NCBI GenBank assembly: GCA_903822825.1
Contig: CAIJQQ010000022.1
Coordinates: 1-64,000, forward strand
Direction: 5' to 3'
Length of the DNA: 64,000 bases
From: an uncultured Burkholderiales bacterium
GTDB taxonomy: Bacteria; Pseudomonadota; Gammaproteobacteria; Burkholderiales; Burkholderiaceae_C
Shown: in pieces, positions 19,205 through 29,155 of the stretch
How the letters are laid out: the number at the start of each line of letters is the position of its first letter
Numbering within the stretch: position 1 is the stretch's first letter
Translations under genes and position numbers: made by a program
The notes under the pieces: model-generated
Seen by the model: only the letters and a program-made list of their open reading frames with translations
Database searches by the model: none
Told to the model about the DNA's origin: nothing

Positions 19205-19509
19205 AGCTGAAGAAACACCCGCCCGCCTTCGATCTTGACCGGCCAGGTTTTGGCTGGCTCGGTTGCGGGGCCGCAGGCCACCGAACCATCGCGCAAGCTG
19301 AACTGCGCTTGGTGGAACGGGCACTCCACATGGTGGCCTTCCACAAAGCCGTCGCACAGCTTGGCGTTGCCGTGGTTGCACAGGTTGTTGATGGCGAAGA
19401 CTTCACCTTCCACGCTGAACAGCGCAATGTCTTGGCCCTCGGGGGCGACGGCAATGCCTGCGCCTTCAAACAAATCGGCCTCGGCGGCCACGTCGGTCCA
19501 TTGGGTCAT
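19201..19509 (-). CDS. Rieske-type [2Fe-2S] ferredoxin of an aromatic oxygenase system
   Basis: A small soluble electron carrier, 102 aa. The Rieske ligands are Cys44 and His46 (LCNHGNAKLC) and Cys63 and His66 (ECPFHQ), the CxH...CxxH pattern of dioxygenase ferredoxins. It would pass electrons from a reductase to the alpha subunit encoded upstream (20116-21381). It lies 130 bp downstream of the beta-subunit gene, with an interspersed repeat in the gap. No reductase gene is nearby, so a housekeeping or remote reductase must serve it. The start MTQWTDVAAE has a GAGAGTAACC ribosome-binding region. Confidence 0.88.
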   Translation of the reverse strand: MTQWTDVAAEADLFEGAGIAVAPEGQDIALFSVEGEVFAINNLCNHGNAKLCDGFVEGHHVECPFHQAQFSLRDGSVACGPATEPAKTWPVKIEGGRVFLQL

Positions 19510-19538
19510 GGTTACTCTCTCTTGAGGTGTGTGGTGAT

Positions 19539-19612
19539 GTGGGAGCCCCACCCTCGGGGCGATGGGTGGTGGTCTGCAAGGCTCTTTCGCAGCGAGGGCG
19601 CCGCTCCCACAA
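19539..19612. repeat. REPIN-like inverted repeat, copy 2
   Basis: Begins GTGGGAGCCCCACCCTCGGG and ends GAGGGCGCCGCTCCCACAA. It lies inside the oxygenase operon, between the beta-subunit stop and the ferredoxin start. A stable transcript hairpin here could protect or separate the upstream mRNA segment. Confidence 0.8.
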
Positions 19613-19639
19613 AGGGCTCCGAGAAAGCGCCATCCATTT

Positions 19640-20116
19640 TCAGATCGGGTAAATGATGGCGTTGGGGATCATTTCGCTGTCGTACACGCACAGGCGCTCG
19701 GCGAACTTGAAGCCTTCGGGGGTTTGCACGATGGTGTCGATGTAGCGGCCCACATTGAACACCGTGCTTTCTTTGTCGAGCTTGGTGCGGAACACCGCGT
19801 AGTTGGCTTCTGCGTAGATGCAGCCATCTGCCACACGGCGCACGATGGGCGCGCCCACCACATGCCGCTGGTAATAGGGGTCGTGGTACAGCGTCTCTTG
19901 GATGCCGTACACGCGGTCTTTGAGCATGCCTTTGCTGGTGAAGGACAACGTGCACAGCGGAAAGCCGCGTTCAAAATTTTCTCGCGGCTGCAGTTTGTAG
20001 ACGCACTGCTCGGTGAAAAACTCGGGCCACAGGTCCCAGTGGCCGCTGTCCACGGCGCTCGCGTAATCGGCATAGAGCTGCTGGATGCCGAACCAGGTAT
20101 TCATATCGACCATCAT
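19640..20116 (-). CDS. Aromatic ring-hydroxylating oxygenase, small (beta) subunit
   Basis: A 158-residue beta subunit, structural partner of the alpha subunit in a Rieske non-haem iron oxygenase. The sequence ([35 protein letters not shown]...[37 protein letters not shown]) fits the SnoaL-like/NTF2 fold of NagH, AndAd and related subunits. The start is the ATG at 20116, sharing one base with the alpha stop (TGATG) and preceded by GGAGG. The second ATG, three bases on, is equally possible. Length is close to salicylate-5-hydroxylase and anthranilate-dioxygenase beta subunits. Confidence 0.88.
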   Translation of the reverse strand: MMVDMNTWFGIQQLYADYASAVDSGHWDLWPEFFTEQCVYKLQPRENFERGFPLCTLSFTSKGMLKDRVYGIQETLYHDPYYQRHVVGAPIVRRVADGCIYAEANYAVFRTKLDKESTVFNVGRYIDTIVQTPEGFKFAERLCVYDSEMIPNAIIYPI

Positions 20117-21381
20117 CAAGCCTCCATCACTTTGCGCCAGTATGCGTACATGCCCCTGATCAGCGTTTCGGTCACCATGTGGTCGGTCTCGCCCACATCG
20201 CGCCCGCCCAGCTCCACCAGCATGCGGTGCGCTGGTTTGGTCTCAAACGCCTGCTGCGAAAACTCGATCACCTCGCCATCGTCCGCACTCACAAAACCGG
20301 CCGGGCCAAACAGGTTGGACTGGCGCAGGCGGCGCTCGTGCATCTCGGGCGTGTCGTCCTCAAAGCCGAAGTGCGTCCAGACAAAATCAAACGCACCATG
20401 CCCATCGGGCTGGATGTGCCGGGTGGACACGCTGTTGACCTGCTGCTGAAAAATCACACTGGGGAACAGTGTCATCATCACCGCCGAGGGCATCTGGTCT
20501 TCCAATTTCCACCAGTCCTCGGGCACGATGTCCAAGAAGCTCGGGTCGTTGAGCTGCATGCTCTCTTTGAAGCTGCTCACTTGCGTGACCTGCGACGCCT
20601 GCCCCGTGGCCTGACCCGCGCTGCCGCGTGTCGAGACCATGGCCGCGTGGCGGTGGTGCGCGTCCATGCGCAGCTCGCTCTTGTTGTCGGCACGCCAAAG
20701 GCCAAAGGTCACAAACCAGGTGTGCAAGAGGCCTGGGTGGTAAGGGTCTTTGATGTTCTCTTGCATCAGCTTCCAGTTGCCCGGAATGCGTTGGCGGTTG
20801 TAACCCAGCAGCACCAGCTTGCGGCCATTGAACAGGCGGTCAAAGTATGTCAGGATGGTCGGGCCCATGAACTCTTCGAGCGATTCGACGTTGTGGTCGA
20901 ACGACGCGAACACCACCCCGCCTCGGGTGGCCACTTTCAGGGCAGTGAGGCCGTGGTTCTTGGGGTCAAAGTCGGCGGGCATGCCGCCGTTGACCTTGCC
21001 GTCTTGGCGCACACCGCGCCGAAAAGGCACGCCCTGCAAGTCGCCCTTGAGCGTGTAGCTCCACTGGTGGTAGGGGCAAACAAACTCTTTTTTGTTGCCG
21101 TGGCGCTCGCGGCAAAACTGCATGCCCCGGTGGGCGCAGACGTTCTCGACCACATGGATCTGCCCGTCGGTGGCGCGCGTCATGATGACCGAGCGCTCGC
21201 CCACCACCGTGCGCTTGAAGTCGCCGGGGTTCGGGACCTCGGCCTCCAGGCCCACATAACTCCAGTGGCTTTTGTAAAAGAAGCGCTCAAGCTCTTTCTT
21301 GTGCAAGTCTTCGTCGGTGTACACGGCAAACGGAACGCGGCTGGTGCCTTCCGTTTCCCAATGGATGGGGTGTTCAGTCAT
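20116..21381 (-). CDS. Aromatic ring-hydroxylating oxygenase, large (alpha) subunit
   Basis: Catalytic subunit of a Rieske oxygenase, 421 aa. The Rieske cluster ligands are Cys82, His84, Cys102 and His105 ([10 protein letters not shown]...VCPYHQWSY). The mononuclear iron site has His215 and His220 with bridging Asp212 ([12 protein letters not shown]). Overall it resembles salicylate 5-hydroxylase NagG and anthranilate dioxygenase AndAc by length and partner arrangement, but I cannot fix the substrate. It is the first gene of the operon alpha-beta-ferredoxin and diverges from a NahR/NagR-like lysR gene across 186 bp that hold a repeat and two palindromes. Confidence 0.9.
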   Translation of the reverse strand: MTEHPIHWETEGTSRVPFAVYTDEDLHKKELERFFYKSHWSYVGLEAEVPNPGDFKRTVVGERSVIMTRATDGQIHVVENVCAHRGMQFCRERHGNKKEFVCPYHQWSYTLKGDLQGVPFRRGVRQDGKVNGGMPADFDPKNHGLTALKVATRGGVVFASFDHNVESLEEFMGPTILTYFDRLFNGRKLVLLGYNRQRIPGNWKLMQENIKDPYHPGLLHTWFVTFGLWRADNKSELRMDAHHRHAAMVSTRGSAGQATGQASQVTQVSSFKESMQLNDPSFLDIVPEDWWKLEDQMPSAVMMTLFPSVIFQQQVNSVSTRHIQPDGHGAFDFVWTHFGFEDDTPEMHERRLRQSNLFGPAGFVSADDGEVIEFSQQAFETKPAHRMLVELGGRDVGETDHMVTETLIRGMYAYWRKVMEA

Positions 21382-21406
21382 GGGTAGCGCTCCTCAATTC
21401 CTTTTT

Positions 21407-21480
21407 GTGGGAGCGACGCCCTCGTCGCGATCGGGCATCCGCAAATCGAAAACCTTCGCGACGGGGGCGTCGCTCCTACA
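21407..21480. repeat. REPIN-like inverted repeat, copy 3
   Basis: Begins GTGGGAGCGACGCCCTCGTC and ends GACGGGGGCGTCGCTCCTACA; the arms are almost perfectly complementary. It lies in the divergent region between the oxygenase alpha gene and the lysR gene, so it would be in the leader of the oxygenase transcript if the promoter is near the palindromes at 21507-21544. Confidence 0.82.
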
Positions 21481-21506
21481 GTGGGCGCCATCATGCGCAA
21501 AGCATT

Positions 21507-21520
21507 GATTTTCGTAAATC
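21507..21520. promoter_or_regulatory. Candidate LysR-type binding site
   Basis: GATTTTCGTAAATC contains arms GATTT and AAATC and, with the preceding T, fits the T-N11-A pattern of LysR-family operators. It is about 126 bp from the oxygenase start and 48 bp from the lysR start, the usual divergent-promoter geometry. Inferred from symmetry and position. Confidence 0.4.
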
Positions 21521-21529
21521 GAATTTCAA

Positions 21530-21544
21530 AGATAATCATTATCT
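21530..21544. promoter_or_regulatory. Fur-box-like palindrome AGATAATCATTATCT
   Basis: A perfect 7-1-7 inverted repeat whose core GATAATCATTATC equals the right-hand 13 bases of the classical 19-bp Fur box. It ends 23 bp before the lysR start codon and is flanked on both sides by GAATTTCAAA direct repeats. It could place the oxygenase or its regulator under iron control. Binding is untested. Confidence 0.45.
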
Positions 21545-21567
21545 GAATTTCAAATACCACTCATCGC

Positions 21568-23840
<2,273 letters not shown>

Positions 23841-23878
23841 GCTGGGCGGAAACGCGCTCCTGACATGCACATCGAGCT

Positions 23879-23951
23879 GTGGGAGCCCCGCCCTCGGGGC
23901 GATTGCGTGGTCTGCGAAGGCACCTATCGCGGCGAGGGCGCCGCTCCTACA
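23879..23951. repeat. REPIN-like inverted repeat, copy 5
   Basis: Begins GTGGGAGCCCCGCCCTCGGG and ends GAGGGCGCCGCTCCTACA. The right arm (23924-23951) is also coding: it supplies the last nine codons (VGAAPSPR-stop) of the FIST gene on the minus strand. Confidence 0.82.
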
Positions 23952-25171
23952 AAAACTGTCAGCACCCCGGTGTAGCCATAAAGCTGGCTGCCCGCGATCT
24001 CACCTGCAGCGTAAAAACCGACCAGCGGCACATCGCCCAAGGCGTGGCGAATGATCTGCATCTCGGCGCTGGGGCCGCCAAAGTGGCCACCGCCGCGCCC
24101 GGTGCAGCTCACATAGATGGCGCCCGCAATGCGCTTGCCGCCCAGGGGCAGGGTTTGCGTGGCGTCGGGGCTTTGCAGCCATGCTGCCTCGAGCGGCAGG
24201 CTTTCCGGCTCCAGCGCTTCGCGGATTTCGGCGCAGATGCGCACCAAGTCGGCCCGCGCGGCCTTGGCGTCGCGCTGGCAAAACGCCACACGCATGCCGC
24301 TCTGCAGGTGCTCGGCCACGGCGATGCCTTGTCGCATCGGGTCCAAGCCCACGATGTGGCGCACCCGCACGTCTTGCTGCAGGTGGCCGGTGCGGCCCAC
24401 GGCCGCGTCGCCGGGCAGGCTCAAGCCCACCAGGGTGGAGCGCACCACGGCAATCGCGCGTTGCGGTTCGTCCAAAGAGATGTCGAGCTCGCGCAGCATG
24501 ACTTCGAGTGCGGGCTGCGCGTCCAGCTCCAAAATCACATGCTGGTCGGCCCGGGTGATGTGGTGCTCGCCCGCCACGGGCAAGCAGCCCTGCGTCACGC
24601 GGGTGATGCAGGCCACCCCAGGGCCAAAGGCCACACCACTCAGCCCCCCTTGCCAAACGCCTCGTGCAGCGTCCGACTTCACAGCAAACTGCACCGATTG
24701 CTGGCGGCTCGACACCAAACCGCCCATGAGAGCACCGTCAGTGGTGCGGCTGGCCAGCTCGGCGATCAGCTCAGCCAGCTCCGGGGTTTGCGGCTCGGCG
24801 TGCACCAGCGCGGTTTGTGCGCGCCAGCTCGCAGGCAAAGGTGCCACGCCCGAGAACACTTGGTATTGCTCAGGCGGCAAATCGCACAGCATGATCGCCA
24901 GCGCGGGTTCGTCCCAATACTCGGCCCCACTGGCCGCGATGCCCACGCCCGTGCAACCCGCCCAATCGCTCACCCCGGGCAGCTCTTCGCGCAGGTGATC
25001 CAGGATGGCCTGCGCTTCGGGCGCGTAGTGGTCGGTGATGTACAGCAGGCCCAAGCGGGGTTCGCTTGCAAAGCCGGGCAAGGCCATCTGCGCACGCAGC
25101 TGGGCCATGGCCAGACCTGCGGCCATGCGCCACTGCGGGTGCGTGGCATGACCGCTGGGAAACAGCTTCAT
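23924..25171 (-). CDS. FIST-domain sensory protein
   Basis: A 415-residue protein with FIST-N (from about residue 35; MALPGFASEPRLGLLYITDHYAPEAQAILDHLREELPGVSDWAGCTGVGIAASG) and FIST-C (about residues 250-400, ending LVGFYAAGEIAG). FIST domains are predicted small-ligand sensors often linked to signalling; here there is no fused output domain. The start ATG overlaps the phaM stop (ATGA), so the two are translationally coupled. The C-terminal residues VGAAPSPR and the stop come from an interspersed repeat, which suggests the original terminus was lost by repeat insertion. Confidence 0.88.
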   Translation of the reverse strand: MKLFPSGHATHPQWRMAAGLAMAQLRAQMALPGFASEPRLGLLYITDHYAPEAQAILDHLREELPGVSDWAGCTGVGIAASGAEYWDEPALAIMLCDLPPEQYQVFSGVAPLPASWRAQTALVHAEPQTPELAELIAELASRTTDGALMGGLVSSRQQSVQFAVKSDAARGVWQGGLSGVAFGPGVACITRVTQGCLPVAGEHHITRADQHVILELDAQPALEVMLRELDISLDEPQRAIAVVRSTLVGLSLPGDAAVGRTGHLQQDVRVRHIVGLDPMRQGIAVAEHLQSGMRVAFCQRDAKAARADLVRICAEIREALEPESLPLEAAWLQSPDATQTLPLGGKRIAGAIYVSCTGRGGGHFGGPSAEMQIIRHALGDVPLVGFYAAGEIAGSQLYGYTGVLTVFVGAAPSPR

Positions 25172-25908
25172 GCGGCGGGGCGCTTGCGTGCAGGCGTTTT
25201 GCGCACGGCCTTTTTGGCGGGGGCTTTTTTGGCAGGTGTGCTTTTGGCGCTGCGCGCTTTTCCGGCAGCCTTCTTGGCTGCGGCAGGCTGGGTTGCAGCT
25301 TGGCCCGCTGGTTTTGCAGCCGCAGCAGCTGCAGCTTGGGCAGCCGCTTGGGCTTTCATGGCTTCTTGCGCCACGTCTTTCATGGCGGCACCTGCAATGC
25401 TCTGGAACTGCTGCGTGAGCGAGCCCCACCAGGCCATTGGATCGACCGCTGGTTTGTCAGCCCCCTCCTTGGCTTGGGCTTTTGGTTTGGCTTTGGATGG
25501 GGCTTCAGGCTCTGGCGCCACCTCAGGCTCGGGGGTCTTTTCAGGAACAGGTTCTGGCTTGGCAGCAGGTGCAGCGGCTTCTGGCGGCTTGGCGGTGAAG
25601 GCCTTGGCCAAGTCGGCCATGCTCACGTTCATGCCTTGCAAGGTGGTCAGGGTCATCTTTTGCACTTCGAGCGCCTGGATGGTGGCCTTGAGCGCCGTGC
25701 CGTTTTGTTCCAGCCAGAACTGCACGGCCTTGAGCTCTTGAATGCGCTTGTCGATTTCTTCCACGTTCAGCGTGGGCGCGACCCAGCTGGACATGCCGGG
25801 GATCGCCCCCGCAGCAGGCGCGGTCTTGGACGCGGTTTGCGACAGGTTTTGCAAGAAGTCAAAGCCCGGGACGAATTTGCCGAAGCCGAAAGCCGATGTG
25901 TCGCTCAT
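25168..25908 (-). CDS. phaM: PhaM-type polyhydroxyalkanoate granule protein
   Basis: A 246-residue protein resembling PhaM of Ralstonia eutropha, which activates PHB synthase and tethers PHB granules to the nucleoid. The N-terminal phasin-like part has the typical NVEEIDKRIQELKAVQFWLEQNGTALKATIQALEVQKMTL (about residues 48-87). A Pro/Glu/Ala linker follows, then an Ala-rich helix, then a Lys/Ala/Pro-rich histone-like tail (AKSTPAKKAPAKKAVRKTPARKRPAA) that would bind DNA. It is the first gene of a two-gene operon with the FIST protein. No PHA synthase gene is present in the window. Confidence 0.88.
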   Translation of the reverse strand: MSDTSAFGFGKFVPGFDFLQNLSQTASKTAPAAGAIPGMSSWVAPTLNVEEIDKRIQELKAVQFWLEQNGTALKATIQALEVQKMTLTTLQGMNVSMADLAKAFTAKPPEAAAPAAKPEPVPEKTPEPEVAPEPEAPSKAKPKAQAKEGADKPAVDPMAWWGSLTQQFQSIAGAAMKDVAQEAMKAQAAAQAAAAAAAKPAGQAATQPAAAKKAAGKARSAKSTPAKKAPAKKAVRKTPARKRPAA

Positions 25909-25981
25909 GGTGTCTCCTGTTCAGGAATAAGTGCCATTAAACCAAACCGCGCCCAGTGCGAAACTGACAAGCGCTCAGTTC

Positions 25982-28069
25982 TCAAAAACGGTGCGTCCAG
26001 CGCAGCCGAACCGTGCGCGGCTCGGCCGGGTGCACATGCCGGTCCAGCAAGCCCTGAGCGCTTTCGCCCGCGAGCCTGGACACATAGGCGTACTCGATGT
26101 CGTTGACCCGGCGGTCAAGCAGGTTGTACACATCAAGCGCCCACTGCTCATGCTTAGATGTGCGGTAGCCCACGCGCAAGTTGACCCAGGCCGCAGCGGG
26201 GGCGCGCCAGCTGTTGTCTTCCACCAGCGGTCTCGCACCCCAATAGCGCAAGCGCAGCGCGCCCGACCACGGACCTTGCCCGTCCCAGCTCAAACCCAGA
26301 TTGGCCGTGGTGCTGGCAGCACCGGGAATGTAAGGGCCCGCCAGATCGCCATCGGTGAATCGGGCTTGCGACCAGGCCAGATCGGCGTCGATCGCCCAGT
26401 GCGCGTTGAGCGCCACGAAATGGTGCCATTCCACACCACGCCGCCGCGAGGGTCGCGAGGGCTCGGTGGTGCCCGCATCGCCCACAAACAGCAACTCCGA
26501 CGCCATGCGCAGCTGCCACAAGGCCAGCGTGGACTTCCAGCCAGGCAGCCATTCGCTGCGCAGGCCGATTTCTTCGCCCCGGGTGCGCACCAGCGGCGAC
26601 ACCGACTGCAATGCACTCACGGTATCTGCCGGGTCCACGCGCAAGGTGGTGCCACGGGCATCGTTGGAGTGGTAACCCTGCCCATGGTTGGCGTAAAACT
26701 CTGAGCCGCGCCAAGGCCCCAGCACCACCGACAGTTTGGGCGAGAGCAAGGCGCTTTGCGCCTGCCCGCTGTTGGCGGCCAGATTCGACTGGACCTTGAA
26801 CCGATAGGCATCGCCACGCACACCCGCTGTGGTGCGCAGCCAGTCGTTCCAGCGCAGCTCGCTCTCGGCCCACAAGCCCAGGCTTTGCTGCTGCACGCGG
26901 TCTTCGCGCACCGTGCCCAAGCGCTCGCGTTGGTGCGTGCGGTACAGACCCACCGGGGCCAAATCGTCGGCACGGGCCTGCACGCCCCAAGCGTGGCGCA
27001 CGTCCAAACCTTGCCATGTGCTGGCCCAGTGGCGGCTGTGCGCGCCGCCTGCGGCCGTGCGCCGCTCGGCCTGCTGGAACTGGTCGCCCACCGGGCACGT
27101 CGCTTGGGCATCGGTCAGGCAATAGGTGAAGTTGGACCACAGATCGAGCGCCGACTGCAGCGCCCACAACTCGGTTTTGCGGTGCACACCGTCCTGCACC
27201 TGCGTCCATTCGCCCGAGAGGCTGTAACGCTGCGTGACGCCGCCTGCCGTCGGGTCCAGGCTGTCGTAGCGGCCAATCAAGCCCTGATTCAGCGCACGCT
27301 GCGGCACCTGGTCGGTCGAGGTCCAACGGCCTTGGTAGGCCATGGCCGTGATCGAAAAGCCTTGCGCGGCCGTGCCTTCGCTGTAACGCAGCACGCCATT
27401 GAGCTTGCGGTAGTTCTCGGGCACGGTCCAGGGGCCGTTGTTGTGGAACAGCTCCAAGCCGTACAGCCATTGACCTGTTGCTTCTGGGCTGGCCTTGAGC
27501 GAATCGGCGAGCAAGGTGCGCACGTAGCCGCCAGGCCCCACCGTCACTTGGGCCAGGCCCGCATCCAAGTTGCGGCGCAGGTCGATGCGCGCCGAGCCAG
27601 CCGAAGCAAAGTCGCCGTCTTCGGCAAAGTACGGCCCCTTGCGGTAGCGCACCTGCTGGACGAGTTCCGGGATCAAAAAGTTCAGGTCGGTGTAGCCTTG
27701 GCCGTGCGCGTGGCTGGGCATGTTGACCGGCACGCCCGCCACCCACGTGGCGAAGTCGGTGCCATGGTCCAAGTTGAAGCCGCGCAAGAAGTATTGGTTG
27801 GCCTTGCCATCGCCCGCATGCTGGGTCACCAGCAAGCCGGGCACCATCTCCAGCACCTCGCCGGGGCGCAAGAGCGGCACCAGCGCCAGCCGCTCGGCAG
27901 AGACCACGCCCTCGCTGGCGGATTGTGCGACGCCAGAGAGGTCTTCGGCGCGGGCGCGGATGTCGAGGGTGGGCACCGCCTCGGCGCAGCTTACCCTGGG
28001 CATCGCAGCCCCCAAAAACAAAGCCGCCCCACACAGGGCGACTTGCCGTGAACGGCTGCGTCTGGACAT
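25982..28069 (-). CDS. TonB-dependent outer-membrane receptor (copper cluster)
   Basis: A 695-residue outer-membrane receptor. It has a signal peptide (residues 1 to about 30, ending VSCAEA), a plug domain (PGEVLEMVPGLLVTQHAGDGKANQYFLRGFNLDHGTDFATWVAGVPVNMPSHAHGQGYTDLNFL), and a beta-barrel ending in the outer-membrane signature RLRWTHRF. The plug phrase with HAHGQGYTDLNFLIPEL is common in receptors next to copper chaperones. The start ATG shares one base with the PCuAC stop (TGATG). It is the last gene of a five-gene minus-strand operon. Substrate is inferred from context as copper or a copper chelate. Confidence 0.87.
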   Translation of the reverse strand: MSRRSRSRQVALCGAALFLGAAMPRVSCAEAVPTLDIRARAEDLSGVAQSASEGVVSAERLALVPLLRPGEVLEMVPGLLVTQHAGDGKANQYFLRGFNLDHGTDFATWVAGVPVNMPSHAHGQGYTDLNFLIPELVQQVRYRKGPYFAEDGDFASAGSARIDLRRNLDAGLAQVTVGPGGYVRTLLADSLKASPEATGQWLYGLELFHNNGPWTVPENYRKLNGVLRYSEGTAAQGFSITAMAYQGRWTSTDQVPQRALNQGLIGRYDSLDPTAGGVTQRYSLSGEWTQVQDGVHRKTELWALQSALDLWSNFTYCLTDAQATCPVGDQFQQAERRTAAGGAHSRHWASTWQGLDVRHAWGVQARADDLAPVGLYRTHQRERLGTVREDRVQQQSLGLWAESELRWNDWLRTTAGVRGDAYRFKVQSNLAANSGQAQSALLSPKLSVVLGPWRGSEFYANHGQGYHSNDARGTTLRVDPADTVSALQSVSPLVRTRGEEIGLRSEWLPGWKSTLALWQLRMASELLFVGDAGTTEPSRPSRRRGVEWHHFVALNAHWAIDADLAWSQARFTDGDLAGPYIPGAASTTANLGLSWDGQGPWSGALRLRYWGARPLVEDNSWRAPAAAWVNLRVGYRTSKHEQWALDVYNLLDRRVNDIEYAYVSRLAGESAQGLLDRHVHPAEPRTVRLRWTHRF

Positions 28070-28533
28070 CAGTGCTTGTGGTCGCCTTGGCCCTGCGGCA
28101 TGCCGGTGGTCACGGGCACGCTGACCTGCTGCTTTGTTTCCAAGCCTTTGGCGTCCTTGAAGGTCAAGGTCAGGGCCACGCTGCTGCCCATCATCAGCGG
28201 GGCTTTCAGGTCCATCAGCATCAGGTGGAAGCTGCCGGGCTTGAGCTCGACCGCTTGGTTGGCAGGCAGGTCCAGCGCAGGGATGGCGCGCATTTGCATG
28301 ACCGAGCCGTCCATCTTCATTTCGTGCACTTCGGCCACACCCGCCACGGGTGTGGACACCCCGACCAAACGGGTGGCTTGGGGTGCAGTGAGTTTCATGA
28401 AAGCGCCCGTGGCCTTTTGGCCCTGCACGGTGGCGCGGGCCCAACCGCCCTCGACCTTGACTTGGGCCAAGGCGACGCCAGCGATGCAAAGGCCGGCCAT
28501 CAAGGCTGCGATTCGTTTGAAAGTGTTGTTCAT
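28069..28533 (-). CDS. Periplasmic copper chaperone, PCu(A)C family
   Basis: A 154-residue secreted copper(I) chaperone that delivers copper to cytochrome oxidase assembly in related bacteria. After a signal peptide (residues 1-23, cleaved after ALA) the copper motif is exact: His70-x10-Met81-x21-His103-x-Met105. A His-rich C terminus (GDHKH) may add a second site. The start MNNTFKRIAAL was chosen over a longer reading because it begins the signal peptide. It lies 55 bp after the YcnI-like gene and overlaps the TonB receptor gene by one base. Confidence 0.93.
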   Translation of the reverse strand: MNNTFKRIAALMAGLCIAGVALAQVKVEGGWARATVQGQKATGAFMKLTAPQATRLVGVSTPVAGVAEVHEMKMDGSVMQMRAIPALDLPANQAVELKPGSFHLMLMDLKAPLMMGSSVALTLTFKDAKGLETKQQVSVPVTTGMPQGQGDHKH

Positions 28534-28588
28534 GGGTGTCCTTGTGTAGAGGGATTGTCTTCGATCCGCGTGAAAGTCATGGGGCAAG

Positions 28589-29143
28589 TCAGTGCGCGTG
28601 TGCAGCTGCACCTGCGCTGGGCATGACTTCGAGCAAGGCAGCGGGCGATTTCAGGTCCGACAGCTTTTGCCCTGGCTTGGGCACCTCCGTCCAATCCATT
28701 CGGCCTTGCTCGCACAGCTGCTGCACCGGCCAGTACATCACCCCTGCTTGCGCAGGCAAGGTCCCCACCAGCACGAATTCGTCGTAGTGGCCGTTGGGCA
28801 GCATGTCGTCGGCCGTTTTGGCAGTCCAGCTGATGCGGGTGACGTCTTCGGTGATGGTGCGGCCATGGCTGGTGTAGGGCTGCGCCAACTTGTCGCGGGT
28901 CACCTCCAGACGCCAGCCCGCCTTGGGCATGGGTTTGGCACCCTGCACGCCTGCCGGGATGTCGACCACGATCTGGCGTGTGGGTGACGCGCCGCAACCG
29001 TGGCTCACCTTGAATGTGGCCTTGTAACTCTGGCCAGCGGTGGCCACCTGGTACTCGAGCACGGTGTGGGCCGAAGCCCCCCAACCCAGACCTGAGCCCA
29101 AGAGAGCCACCATGGCGCACAACAGGGGATTGAAAAGTTTCAT
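28589..29143 (-). CDS. YcnI-like copper-binding protein (DUF1775)
   Basis: A 184-residue secreted protein. The signal peptide ends at Ala25, so His26 becomes the first mature residue (AHTVLEY), the position used for copper binding by a histidine brace in YcnI proteins. The conserved core VSHGCGASPTRQIVVDIPAGVQGAKPMPKAGWRLEVTRD follows, and the C terminus ends in AHAH. This family is regularly paired with PCu(A)C chaperones, as here. It lies 12 bp downstream of the second TonB receptor gene. Confidence 0.9.
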   Translation of the reverse strand: MKLFNPLLCAMVALLGSGLGWGASAHTVLEYQVATAGQSYKATFKVSHGCGASPTRQIVVDIPAGVQGAKPMPKAGWRLEVTRDKLAQPYTSHGRTITEDVTRISWTAKTADDMLPNGHYDEFVLVGTLPAQAGVMYWPVQQLCEQGRMDWTEVPKPGQKLSDLKSPAALLEVMPSAGAAAHAH

Positions 29144-29155
29144 GGTCGGTGTCCT

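Noticed and set aside
23879-25741. 620-residue plus-strand open frame across the FIST and phaM genes
   Set aside because: It is the antisense of two well-supported genes and translates into His/Gln/Arg/Gly-rich sequence, typical of a GC-rich shadow frame.
28070-28489. N-terminal extension of the TonB receptor at 25982
   Set aside because: It would run through the PCuAC gene; the ATG at 28069 starts a normal signal peptide.
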